Below the pieces are notes generated by a model. It was not told where the DNA came from and ran no database searches. It saw only the letters and a list, made by a program, of their open reading frames with translations. Positions 55,587 to 63,810 of a DNA stretch of 64,000 bases are shown in pieces. This DNA comes from Sphingobium herbicidovorans (GTDB lineage: Bacteria; Pseudomonadota; Alphaproteobacteria; Sphingomonadales; Sphingomonadaceae), in NCBI RefSeq assembly GCF_002080435.1, contig NZ_CP020540.1, positions 186,001 to 250,000 on the forward strand. The letters are read 5' to 3'. The translations under genes were made by a program, and so were the position numbers. The stretch's first letter is position 1. Each line of letters starts with the position of its first letter.

Positions 55587-56765
55587 TTAATCCTCGTGGC
55601 TCGCTTCGCCCTTGCCGATCTCGGCCTTGAGCGTGAAACTTCCGGTGGTGGCGATCTGTTCGTTGCCGGTCAGGCCCGACCGGACGATCACCGTGTCGCC
55701 CGACGCATCGCCGAGCTGGACCGGGGTCGCCTTGAAGCCGGTGGGCGTGCGCACGAACACGACCGACTTGCCCTCGAAACTCTGGACCGCCGTCGTCGGC
55801 ACGCGGACCGCCCCGCTCCCGCCGCTGCCCGTGAGCTGCACGGCTGCCGTCACAGGCTCGCCGACCCGCCATTCGCCACCGCGATTGTCGAGGGTGGCGA
55901 GCGCAGGCACGAGCCGCGTCTGCGGATCAAGCGCCGGCGACACGAAGGTCACGCGGGCGGTCGCCTGACGGCCTGCCGCCTTCACCAGCACCGTATTGCC
56001 GGGACGCACCCGGCCCGCATCCTCGGGCTTGAGATTAAGCGCGATCGACACCTGGCTCAGGTTGGCGATGCGATAGAGTTCGGCATCCGCCGCGACCGTT
56101 TGTCCCAGCGTCACGGGGCGCGCAATGATCTGGCCCGAGATCGGCGCGGCAATGCCGAGCCGGTTGAGCCCGCCGCCGCCGACACCCGCCGCCGAAACCA
56201 TGCTCTGCGCCTGCGTCAGGGCGATCCGCGCCTCCGTCGCCGCTGTGCGGGCGGCGATCAGATCCTGTTCAGGGGAGACTCTCTGCGCGAACAGCCGCTG
56301 TTCGCGCGCGAGGTTCGAATTAGCGAGCTGAAGCCGCGCCCGCGCCGCCTCGACCTCGCCCTTGATCTGCGCCGCCTCGCGGCTTTCGATGACCGCAATG
56401 GTCTGGCCGCGTCCGACCGATTGGCCGAGGTTACGGGTGAGCGCGACCACGCGTCCCGCAATTGCGGCCGAGACGACCTGCGTTCCCTGTGGGTCGCCCT
56501 CGATGATCGCGGGCAGCTCGATCGTCCCGGCCCCGCCGATGATCGGCCGTCCGACCTGGACGCCCGCTGTGGCGATCTGGTCGGCACCCAATGTGACGAC
56601 GCCTTCACCGGCATGACCGCCTTCAGCACCGCCCTTTTCCGTGCCCGCTGCCGTCTCATTGGCAGCTGCGCCTTCGGCAGTTGCCTCGTTTCCGCCATCC
56701 TTGCCGCCGCAGGCAGCCAAGAGCAGGGCGAGCGACGCCGCGCCCGCGAGATAAAAGCTCTTCAT
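55587..56765 (-). CDS. czcB: RND periplasmic adaptor, CzcB type
   Basis: 392 residues; lipoprotein signal with SLALLLAACGG. Barrel-sandwich and alpha-hairpin regions: AGRVVALTRNLGQSVGRGQTIAVIESREAAQIKGEVEAARARLQLANSNLAREQRLF, then APISGQIIARPVTLGQTVAADAELYRIANLSQVSIALNLKPEDAGRVRPG. ATG 56765 overlaps the czcC stop. Four bases before czcA. Confidence 0.92.
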   Translation of the reverse strand: MKSFYLAGAASLALLLAACGGKDGGNEATAEGAAANETAAGTEKGGAEGGHAGEGVVTLGADQIATAGVQVGRPIIGGAGTIELPAIIEGDPQGTQVVSAAIAGRVVALTRNLGQSVGRGQTIAVIESREAAQIKGEVEAARARLQLANSNLAREQRLFAQRVSPEQDLIAARTAATEARIALTQAQSMVSAAGVGGGGLNRLGIAAPISGQIIARPVTLGQTVAADAELYRIANLSQVSIALNLKPEDAGRVRPGNTVLVKAAGRQATARVTFVSPALDPQTRLVPALATLDNRGGEWRVGEPVTAAVQLTGSGGSGAVRVPTTAVQSFEGKSVVFVRTPTGFKATPVQLGDASGDTVIVRSGLTGNEQIATTGSFTLKAEIGKGEASHED

Positions 56766-58042
56766 CACTGATTCCCCCCATTGGGCGCACGAGCGGTCAG
56801 TCGCTCCACTTGCGCGCGGGCATTCTGGTAATTGGCAAGCGCGTCGATCGCGGCGACCCGCGTTTCGGCGAGCGTGCGTTCAGCATCGAGCAATTCGAGC
56901 TGGCCGAACTTGCCCTCGCGATAGCCGATCCGCGCGATGCGGGCGGCCTCCTGTGCAGCCGCCAGCGCCGGCCCCGACGCCGCACGAGCCGTCGTTGCGG
57001 CATTGGCCGCCTGCGCCTGCGCGTCCGTGATCGCCTGTTCGATGTCGAGCGCGGTCACGCGGCGCTGCGCATCCGCCTGGGTCCGCTGCGCGGTCGCCTG
57101 CGCAATCGCGGCGCGACCATTGTTGAACACCGGGATCGGGATCGACACGCTGAACACCGCCGCCATGTCGTTGGTCGCTTCCAGGCGGCGGATCGACGGC
57201 CCGACGTTCAGGTCAGGCACGCGATTGGCGCGCGCGAGCCGCACGCCGGCTTCGGCAATGGAGAAATCCGCGTTGGCTGCCGCCAGCGCGAGTGTGCCGG
57301 TCGTGTTGACCGGTGCCAACGGCCCATAGACGTTCACATCGGGAAGGCGATCGAGCAGCGTGTCATCGAGCAGGCCGTCGATCGGCCGTCCGATCCGACG
57401 CGCCAGATTGGCGCGGGCCGCCTCGGCCAAGCGAAGCTGCCGCTCCACATTGGCGTCGGCATTGATACGCGCGACATCCGCGCGCTGTTGCTCGAGTGGC
57501 GATGCCCGCCCTGCCTGCACGCGAACGCTCGCGGCCCGCAGCGCATCGCTGGCGATCCGGGCCTGATCGCGGGCTGTCATTACCCGGCGATCGGCCGCGA
57601 CCGCTTCGACATAGAGCTGCGTTACCTGAAGCCGGACATCCGCCGCGATGATCGCGGCCTGGATCTCGGCCCGGGACAATTGCGCATTGGCGACCGCGAC
57701 GCGGGCGCCGCGCTTGCCGCCTAGCTCGATCGGGATCGCAAAGCCGACCGTGGTTTCCGCGCTGCGGACCCCCCGATACGGCCCGGAGCCGATGACATTC
57801 TCGACTTGGCCTTGAACCACCGGATTGGGCCGCAAGCCGGCGACTGTGCGACCTGCACGGGCCGCGTCGATTCCAGCTGTCGCCGCTTCCGCAGCAGGGG
57901 CCGAACCGCCCGCTGCACTGACCGCTTGGTCAAGCGTGTAGACCGGCGCATCCTGCGCAACAGGCGCGGACGGTCCGACCTGCGCCTGCGCCATCGTGGC
58001 GCAAGACGCTGCGGCCAGCATGGCCGCGAGGATACGATTCAT
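56765..58042 (-). CDS. czcC: Outer-membrane efflux channel, CzcC type
   Basis: 425 residues, signal peptide MNRILAAMLAAASCATMAQA, then TolC-like repeats: RAGRTVAGLRPNPVVQGQVENV, TTVGFAIPIELGGKRGARVAVA and VFSVSIPIPVFNNGRAAIAQA. It forms the outer-membrane exit duct with CzcBA. First of the three pump genes; the small His-rich gene lies 60 bases upstream. Confidence 0.93.
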   Translation of the reverse strand: MNRILAAMLAAASCATMAQAQVGPSAPVAQDAPVYTLDQAVSAAGGSAPAAEAATAGIDAARAGRTVAGLRPNPVVQGQVENVIGSGPYRGVRSAETTVGFAIPIELGGKRGARVAVANAQLSRAEIQAAIIAADVRLQVTQLYVEAVAADRRVMTARDQARIASDALRAASVRVQAGRASPLEQQRADVARINADANVERQLRLAEAARANLARRIGRPIDGLLDDTLLDRLPDVNVYGPLAPVNTTGTLALAAANADFSIAEAGVRLARANRVPDLNVGPSIRRLEATNDMAAVFSVSIPIPVFNNGRAAIAQATAQRTQADAQRRVTALDIEQAITDAQAQAANAATTARAASGPALAAAQEAARIARIGYREGKFGQLELLDAERTLAETRVAAIDALANYQNARAQVERLTARAPNGGNQ

Positions 58043-58102
58043 GAAAATAGGACTCCTGACGATGATCGACAGGGGCGCGCCAACGCACGCCCAAATCGGA
58101 CG

Positions 58103-58432
58103 TCAGGCTTGGGGGGGCCTCAAATGGACCATGCCGGTGCGGCCGTCGAGCGACGCAGAGGCGGAGATTGTCGGCTTGGGCACTGTGAGGACGGGGGTAT
58201 ATTCCATCGTCGTGCGCGCAGGCGCGCCGACGTCGTGTCCGTGACAATAATTGTGATGATGCGGGACATTCTTGTCCGAGTCCGATGGCACCTGATCGAT
58301 GTCACCGGCGGTATGGACCGTGAACTCAACGCCCGCGATGCTTCCCCCCGCCAGATCGGCGGCATGGGCCATGCCGGAGAAGCTGGTCAGGACCAGCATC
58401 AGGCATGTCAGGAAAGGCAAAAAGGCTCGCAC
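58103..58432 (-). CDS. Small secreted His-rich protein upstream of czcCBA
   Basis: 109 residues with a signal peptide (MRAFLPFLTCLMLVLTSFSGMAHA). Mature part has PHHHNYCHGHDVGAP, a compact metal-binding cluster of five His and one Cys. Related small proteins often precede czcCBA in sphingomonads, as I recall. It may buffer or deliver metal to the pump. Not a named family. Confidence 0.7.
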   Translation of the reverse strand: MRAFLPFLTCLMLVLTSFSGMAHAADLAGGSIAGVEFTVHTAGDIDQVPSDSDKNVPHHHNYCHGHDVGAPARTTMEYTPVLTVPKPTISASASLDGRTGMVHLRPPQA

Positions 58433-58472
58433 TAGCTTGCCTCTATCACGGAAGGGTTTTCATGTCATTGCA

Positions 58473-60440
58473 CTAATTCGAACCAAGGGTCACTGAGCCG
58501 GAACCCGAGCGGGATCGGTCGCGCCCGTTCCAGGCGAACCCGACCGCAATGGCGACCGCCATCAGGAGTTGCGCCAGCACCGATTGCCAAGTGGGAAACA
58601 CGCCGAGCATCGACAGCCGTGGCACGTCCGCGAGCGGTGCGATGTTGATAAGGCCGGCTTCCTGGAGCGCGGCGACGCCTTTACCCGCCAGCACGACGGT
58701 CAGGACCGCCATGAGCCAGGAGCTATAGCGGAAGAACTGCGCGATCGGCAGCTTGCGACTGTAGCGAAGCATGGCCCAAGCGATCAGGCTGAGCAGTCCA
58801 ATCGCCGACCCGGCCCCCGCGAGAAGCATCCCGTTGTCACCTTGCGCCGAAAGCGCGGCATAGAACAGGATCGTCTCGAAGACCTCGCGATAAACTACGA
58901 CGAACGCCAGCCCGAACAGGAACCAGCCCGACCCGCCCGAGAGCGCCCGCGACATCTTCGCGCGAATATAGCGCTGCCACTGATCGGCCTGCGCCTTGCC
59001 GTGCATCCAAATCCCGACCGAGAGCAGCACGACCGCGGCGAACAGCGAGCCAAACCCTTCCGTCAGCTCCCGGCTCGCACCGCTGATCCCGATCGCATAG
59101 GTGGCGACCGCCCAGGTGATCCCGCCCGCGATGATCGCGCTGACCCAGCCGCCATGCACGTACCGCAGCGCCTCGCCGCGCTCGGCTTTACGCAGGAACG
59201 CGATCATGGCGACAACGATGAGCAGGGCTTCGAGCCCTTCACGCAGCAGGATCGTGAACGCGCCCAGGAACGTGGACGCTTCGGTGGCGGCATCAGGCGC
59301 GAGCGCCGCTTCCGCATCGTCGAAAAGGCCGCCCAGTACTGCGACCTTCTCCGCGAGATCATCGGGCGACGCGCCCCGGTCGATCGAGGCGCGGAACTCC
59401 CCCATCGCGCCCTCGATTCGACCCATCAGCGTCGCGTCGCGCGCGGTGAGTGTTGGCTCGATCGGCTCGAACCCATCGAGATAGGCCGACAGCGCCAGCT
59501 CTTTCGCCATGCGCGCATCGCCGCGCCGCGCAGCCGCCACGCTTTCGGCGAGTTTGGCGCGGGCGACCGCGAGCGAGCCGGGAGCCTGTTGTATCACCTG
59601 TTCGGGATGACGACGCAGGAACGCGAGCACTGGGTCAGCCTTGGCGTCGCCGATCGCCGCGCCGAGCGCGGCCGGGGTGAGCGCGACCAGGGTTTTCAGG
59701 TCCGGAATGCGCCGGCGAAGGGTCGGGTCGGATTTCCAAAGCCGCTCGCCTTCGCGCGCCTGCGCATCCGTGAAGGCGAAGCTCCCGGCTCGGAATGCTA
59801 ACGCCCAGCGCTGATCGTTGGGCAGATCGGCGAAGCTCTGCATCGCGGTCCCGTCGATGCCTTGCGTCACCACCTGATAGAGCGCGAACACGCTGCGCTG
59901 GCGCGCGCGCTCGGCATCGGTGAAAGCAATCGGGGGCGTAGCGAGCTTGGCGGCGTCAGGGCCACGGCCGTTGCCCGTCATCCCGTGGCAGGACGCGCAG
60001 GATTGTCGGAACAGTGCATCGCTGGAGACGAGGTTCGGAGCCTTATCGGGCGCGAGCGGCACCGGGTAGGCGCGCAACAGATCGGCCGCGAGCCCGTGCG
60101 CCAATGTTGCCACCTGTTCAGTCGGTCCCTTTTCCGCGATCACCGCCTGGAGGTTGGCAGCCCGCTGGATGAGGGCTTGACGCTCCGGCTTCGCCGGCAG
60201 GCCCTGAAGCCGTGTCGAGACCGACGCGGCGAACTCCGTCATCTCGGCATATTCCGACGTGCTCTTGATCCGACCGTTGGCGACCGCGCCGCCATAATCG
60301 ACGGCCATATAGTCGAGCAGCCGCCATGCGGTTTGCACGTCGCCGGGTTCGGCGATTGCCGCAGCAGGGATCAGCAGCGCCGCGAGCGCGGAGAGCAGCC
60401 GCAACGAGAGCATTGCCCGGATCAACGCGAGCAGACGCAC
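58473..60440 (-). CDS. Cytochrome c - FTR1 iron permease fusion
   Basis: 655 residues. Signal anchor, then a class I cytochrome c with SCASCHG (Cys148, Cys151, His152) and a later Met (GTAMQSF). From residue ~385 a seven-helix FTR1 domain with LLREGLEALLIV (Arg400-Glu404) and VVVYREVFETILF, the two RExxE iron motifs. The fusion could oxidise Fe(II) by its own haem before permeation, as suggested for EfeUO-like systems. GTG 60440 overlaps the CDF stop (TAGTG), with GGGAGAG upstream. Confidence 0.9.
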   Translation of the reverse strand: MRLLALIRAMLSLRLLSALAALLIPAAAIAEPGDVQTAWRLLDYMAVDYGGAVANGRIKSTSEYAEMTEFAASVSTRLQGLPAKPERQALIQRAANLQAVIAEKGPTEQVATLAHGLAADLLRAYPVPLAPDKAPNLVSSDALFRQSCASCHGMTGNGRGPDAAKLATPPIAFTDAERARQRSVFALYQVVTQGIDGTAMQSFADLPNDQRWALAFRAGSFAFTDAQAREGERLWKSDPTLRRRIPDLKTLVALTPAALGAAIGDAKADPVLAFLRRHPEQVIQQAPGSLAVARAKLAESVAAARRGDARMAKELALSAYLDGFEPIEPTLTARDATLMGRIEGAMGEFRASIDRGASPDDLAEKVAVLGGLFDDAEAALAPDAATEASTFLGAFTILLREGLEALLIVVAMIAFLRKAERGEALRYVHGGWVSAIIAGGITWAVATYAIGISGASRELTEGFGSLFAAVVLLSVGIWMHGKAQADQWQRYIRAKMSRALSGGSGWFLFGLAFVVVYREVFETILFYAALSAQGDNGMLLAGAGSAIGLLSLIAWAMLRYSRKLPIAQFFRYSSWLMAVLTVVLAGKGVAALQEAGLINIAPLADVPRLSMLGVFPTWQSVLAQLLMAVAIAVGFAWNGRDRSRSGSGSVTLGSN

Positions 60441-61066
60441 TACCGCTCTCCCAATTCGCGCCGAGCGCCAGTGACGATTTCATAAGCGGAGTGGAGGAAC
60501 AGGAGGGCGATGAGGCCGGCGACGGCGAGGTCCGGCCAGGCGCTTCCTGTCCACGCCACCAGACCGGCCGCGGCGATCACCGCCACGTTGGCGAGCGCGT
60601 CGTTGCGGCTGAACAGCCAGATCGCGCGAACATTGGCGTCCCCTTCCCGGAAACGCGCAAGCACCAAGGCGGACACGACATTGATCGCGAGCGCGACAAC
60701 GCCGATTGTGCCCATCAGTTCGGCATCGGGCGCGGTTGCGTTCAGGGCGCGCCAAATCGCGAAACCGATTACGCCCACGCCAAGCGCACCGAGAAACAAC
60801 CCCTGCGTCAGCGCGACCTTTGCCCTCGCCCGTGCGGACCAGGCAAGCGCGAGAAGACCGATAAGGCTGATCGACCCGTCCCCGAGAAAATCGAGGGAAT
60901 CCGCTTTCAGCGCTTGGCTATCGGCGATGAACCCGCCGAACAGCTCGGCGACTCCGAAGCCGAGGTTGAGCACCACGACGGTCAGCAGCGCACGGCGATA
61001 GGCCGGATCGGTTTGCGCGCGCGCGGGCTCCCCGTGGCACCCGCAGCTTTCGGTAGAAGCATTCAT
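60440..61066 (-). CDS. CDF-type cation efflux protein, short form (copy 2)
   Basis: 208 residues from ATG 61066, with AAGGAAGG upstream. N-terminal Cys-rich CGCHGE, helices with LNLGFGVAELFGGFIADSQALKADSLDFLGDG (the D..xD metal site) and LFSRNDALANVAVIAAAGLV. No cytoplasmic C-terminal domain. First gene behind the MerR-type promoter at 61074; a true leader of the operon. Confidence 0.88.
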   Translation of the reverse strand: MNASTESCGCHGEPARAQTDPAYRRALLTVVVLNLGFGVAELFGGFIADSQALKADSLDFLGDGSISLIGLLALAWSARARAKVALTQGLFLGALGVGVIGFAIWRALNATAPDAELMGTIGVVALAINVVSALVLARFREGDANVRAIWLFSRNDALANVAVIAAAGLVAWTGSAWPDLAVAGLIALLFLHSAYEIVTGARRELGER

Positions 61067-61073
61067 GCGGCCT

Positions 61074-61104
61074 TCCTTACCACCTCCAGTCGCTGTAGAA
61101 GCAA
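61074..61104 (-). promoter_or_regulatory. MerR-type promoter of the CDF-FTR1-czc operon
   Basis: Minus strand: TTGCTT (61099-61104), 19-base spacer, TAAGGA (61074-61079). The spacer starts with the dyad CTACAG-CGA-CTGGAG. The -10 is close to the start codon. The regulator gene is divergent. Confidence 0.72.
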
Positions 61105-61144
61105 GCGAAATGTGCGACACGTTCGCATAAGCAAGGATGGCATG

Positions 61145-61561
61145 ATGAAGCCGGTGATGATTGGGCAGCTCGCCAGCGAGACCTCGACGAAGGTGACGAC
61201 GATCCGCTTTTATGAGTCGATCGGGTTGCTCCGATCCGCCCCTCGCACGGCGTCGGGTCGCAGAACCTACGATGCCAGTGACATTGAGCGTTTGCACTTC
61301 ATCCGCAACGGTCGCCGGCTTGGCTTCTCCGTCGACGAGATCCGTTCGTTGATGGGGCTGGCGCAGAACCCGGACCAGGATTGTGGTGCCGCCTCAGCTA
61401 TCGCTGCTCAGCACCTCAAGGATGTGGAGGAGAGACTGGCGCAACTCGCGGTGTTGCGGGATGAGTTGGCAATGCTCAGCCAGAGCTGCACCAAGGCGCG
61501 CATGGCCGATTGTCGGATCATGAAGGCGATCGGCAAAGGCCACCCTCAAGCCGATCAATAA
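61145..61561 (+). CDS. MerR-family metal-responsive regulator
   Basis: 138 residues; ATG 61145 is seven bases after AAGGA, and ATG 61142 is also possible. Winged helix STKVTTIRFYESIGLL, GRRTYDASDIERLHFIRNGRRLGFSVDEIRSLMGL. Cys residues: DQDCGAA, SQSCTKARMADC, matching the ZntR/CadR/PbrR-like placement. Divergent from the CDF operon. Metal specificity not determinable. Confidence 0.87.
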   Translation: MKPVMIGQLASETSTKVTTIRFYESIGLLRSAPRTASGRRTYDASDIERLHFIRNGRRLGFSVDEIRSLMGLAQNPDQDCGAASAIAAQHLKDVEERLAQLAVLRDELAMLSQSCTKARMADCRIMKAIGKGHPQADQ

Positions 61562-62757
61562 TAATCGGCCAGCCTGAGCTCGCGCACATCACCCGAGGCC
61601 ATCGTCAGCTTTACGAGGGTGCCAGCAGGCCGGGAGCGCACTTGCCAGAGCTCCCCACGCGTATAGTTCGCATCGATCGAATGGCCGTTCACCGCCACGA
61701 TCCGGTCGCCGACCGCCCAGCCAGCCTTTTCCGCGGGACTGTTCGCCGCCACATGAACAACGGTGAGCGCCGTTGGTGAGGCTGCGAGGCCAAGGCCGCT
61801 ACGGTCCTTCAGCATCGGCAGGCGACGACGAGGACCGAGTGGCCGGAGCCACACGAATCCGGCGGTCACGTCGAACACCACGTCGAATTGAGCGATCAGC
61901 GGTAGGCCGACATTGCCAACCGTGCTGGTGGAGAGCCAAGCTCTCATCCCGAGTGTGGGGACGTTCGAGACGCCAAGCCCTTCGATGTTGATGTTCTGGA
62001 TCGTGAAAGCATCGTTGATACGCACACCATCGACGCCGCCGATCGCCGCGGTCGAGACGAGCTTCCCGTTCAACAGCCCTTGATCGCGGGCATAGGCCGA
62101 CGAGAGCATCAGCGCGGCCGAGCTGCCAAGATCGATCATCAAGGGCACGGGAGGCAAACCCGAGACGGAAGCTCGAATGAACAGCTCCTGCTTGGCACCG
62201 CGCCCGAGCGCGACAGCGCGCCAGTCGGGACCGGCGAGAAACGTGCCTGACTTGACGACCGCCATACGCCTTTTCGCGAAATCGAGCGCGATGCAGCTAC
62301 CCGTGAACATATCGGCACCGAGGAGGATATCGATCGGTCGTCCGAAGGCCGCCGACACTGAACTCAGATCACCAACGACGGCAAAGGGTAAGCGACGGGT
62401 TTCGCGGGCGAGCTGTACGTCGATGTCGCGGACCAGCAGCACCGGGGCCTTGGCGCTCAGCCCGCTAATCATGCGCCGCTCACCATCGTTCAAGCCGAGC
62501 TTCGCCGCGAGCGCCGTGCTCATGATCGACGCGCCGCTGCCACTGTCGAGCACCGCCCGCACCGGCACTCCGCGCACTTGTGCCGAAACAAGGAGGGTAT
62601 CACCCGTGCCGACTTCCAGCGGCTCCCATTCGAGGTGAGCCGCACCGAAGTTCCACGAGCCCGCAGACCGGGAAGTCTGTCGCGCGAGCGTTGGAGAACC
62701 GAGCACCAAGCCGGTTCCACAGGCCACCAGCCGCGCCACTAATGAGCGTCGAGACAT
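61555..62757 (-). CDS. Retropepsin-like aspartic protease with PDZ domain
   Basis: 400 residues from ATG 62757. Signal with twin-Arg-like SRRSLVARLVACGTGLVLG. Two aspartyl-protease lobes on one chain: RAVLDSGSGASIMSTALA (D-S-G) and LMIDLGSSAALMLSSAYA (D-L-G, with Gly then Ser). C-terminal PDZ: VVHVAANSPAEKAGWAVGDRIVAVNGHSID. Overlaps the convergent merR-type gene by seven bases. Probably periplasmic; targets unknown. Its own MerR-type promoter suggests metal induction. Confidence 0.85.
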   Translation of the reverse strand: MSRRSLVARLVACGTGLVLGSPTLARQTSRSAGSWNFGAAHLEWEPLEVGTGDTLLVSAQVRGVPVRAVLDSGSGASIMSTALAAKLGLNDGERRMISGLSAKAPVLLVRDIDVQLARETRRLPFAVVGDLSSVSAAFGRPIDILLGADMFTGSCIALDFAKRRMAVVKSGTFLAGPDWRAVALGRGAKQELFIRASVSGLPPVPLMIDLGSSAALMLSSAYARDQGLLNGKLVSTAAIGGVDGVRINDAFTIQNINIEGLGVSNVPTLGMRAWLSTSTVGNVGLPLIAQFDVVFDVTAGFVWLRPLGPRRRLPMLKDRSGLGLAASPTALTVVHVAANSPAEKAGWAVGDRIVAVNGHSIDANYTRGELWQVRSRPAGTLVKLTMASGDVRELRLADYY

Positions 62758-62824
62758 ACCGATTGCTTCAACACGGGCCGTCAAAAAGCCACCTCCAGCC
62801 CCCCGTCCGCAGGAGAGCAAATTG

Positions 62825-62855
62825 CGGTTACATGCTCCAGCCACTGGAGGAGCAA
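62825..62855 (-). promoter_or_regulatory. MerR-type promoter of the protease gene
   Basis: Minus strand: TTGCTC (62850-62855), 19-base spacer beginning CTCCAG-TGG-CTGGAG (a perfect dyad), TAACCG (62825-62830). Same layout and closely similar bases as the CDF operon promoter. The region 62856-63046 has nothing else recognised. Confidence 0.7.
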
Positions 62856-63046
62856 GTGCTTTTGGTGCGCCCGAAAATCCTCAGAAGCGCTTGGAGAACT
62901 TTAGATGAAGGATGGTGCAGACCGCTTAGATGCCTTCCCGATAACGAACGGTTCCGGGGGACGCTGGGCCGATCGGGACCGCGAACGGTGTAAACGCTCG
63001 CGCTAAGTGGCGGCATTCTGATCGCGCTATTTGTCGGCGAGCGTCG

Positions 63047-63619
63047 CTACGCGGCTACCGGCTTGGTCTCGGCCGATCGCACATAGGCGTAGAGTTTTGG
63101 CTTGGAGATGCCGAGCATCGAGCAAATCTTGGCGATCGGCATCGTGTTCTCGTGGTAGAGCCTGACGGGCAGGTCGCGCTTGTCCTTGCCGAGTGCGGCC
63201 GGCCGGCCACCCTTCTTGCCGCGAGCGCGGGCTGCGGTGAGACCGGCCTGGGTCCGCTCGCGGATCAGGTTGCGCTCGAACTCCGCCAATGCCCCGAACA
63301 GGTGGAAGGTAAGCTTGCCCGACGTGGTGGTCGTGTCGATCGCCTCGTGCAGGCTCAGCAGCCCGACCTTTTCCTCGTCGAGGTAGGTCATCCATCCGAT
63401 CAGATCACGGAGCGAGCGGCCGAGCCTGTCGAGGCGCCAGACCACCAGTGTGTCGCCGGCGCGAAGCAGCTCCTTCACCTTTTCCAATCCAGGGCGAGCG
63501 GCAGTCGCCCCGGAGGCCTTGTCGGTGATGACCTTCTCGCAGCCGGCAGCCTTCAGCGCATCACGCTGGAGGTCCAGGTTCTGCTCGGCGGTCGATACGC
63601 GGGCGTAACCGATTTTCAT
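63047..63619 (-). CDS. Serine resolvase/invertase
   Basis: 190 residues. IGYARVSTAEQNLDLQRDAL (catalytic Ser), GDTLVVWRLDRLGRSLRDL (catalytic Arg), FAEFERNLIRERTQAGLTAARARGKKGGRP, and a C-terminal helix-turn-helix PIAKICSMLGISKPKLYAYV. Only weakly like tnpR at 39055. Divergent from the transposase start at 63811, so it is the resolvase of a further transposon. Confidence 0.9.
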   Translation of the reverse strand: MKIGYARVSTAEQNLDLQRDALKAAGCEKVITDKASGATAARPGLEKVKELLRAGDTLVVWRLDRLGRSLRDLIGWMTYLDEEKVGLLSLHEAIDTTTTSGKLTFHLFGALAEFERNLIRERTQAGLTAARARGKKGGRPAALGKDKRDLPVRLYHENTMPIAKICSMLGISKPKLYAYVRSAETKPVAA

Positions 63620-63810
63620 GCGTAGGGCCGGTGGCGCCCCGATCGGGCGCGGTTTGGGAAGAAAGTCGTCATCGGCAGGTCTATGTTGCCCTAGTTTTCT
63701 TTACCGGGTAGATTTACGTCGAACAGGCCGGTTTGGCAACGCGAGCGGACTCGCATGGCGATGGGCAGGCAAATCTCCGTTTTCCTTACCTGCGACACGG
63801 ACCGTCGGCG

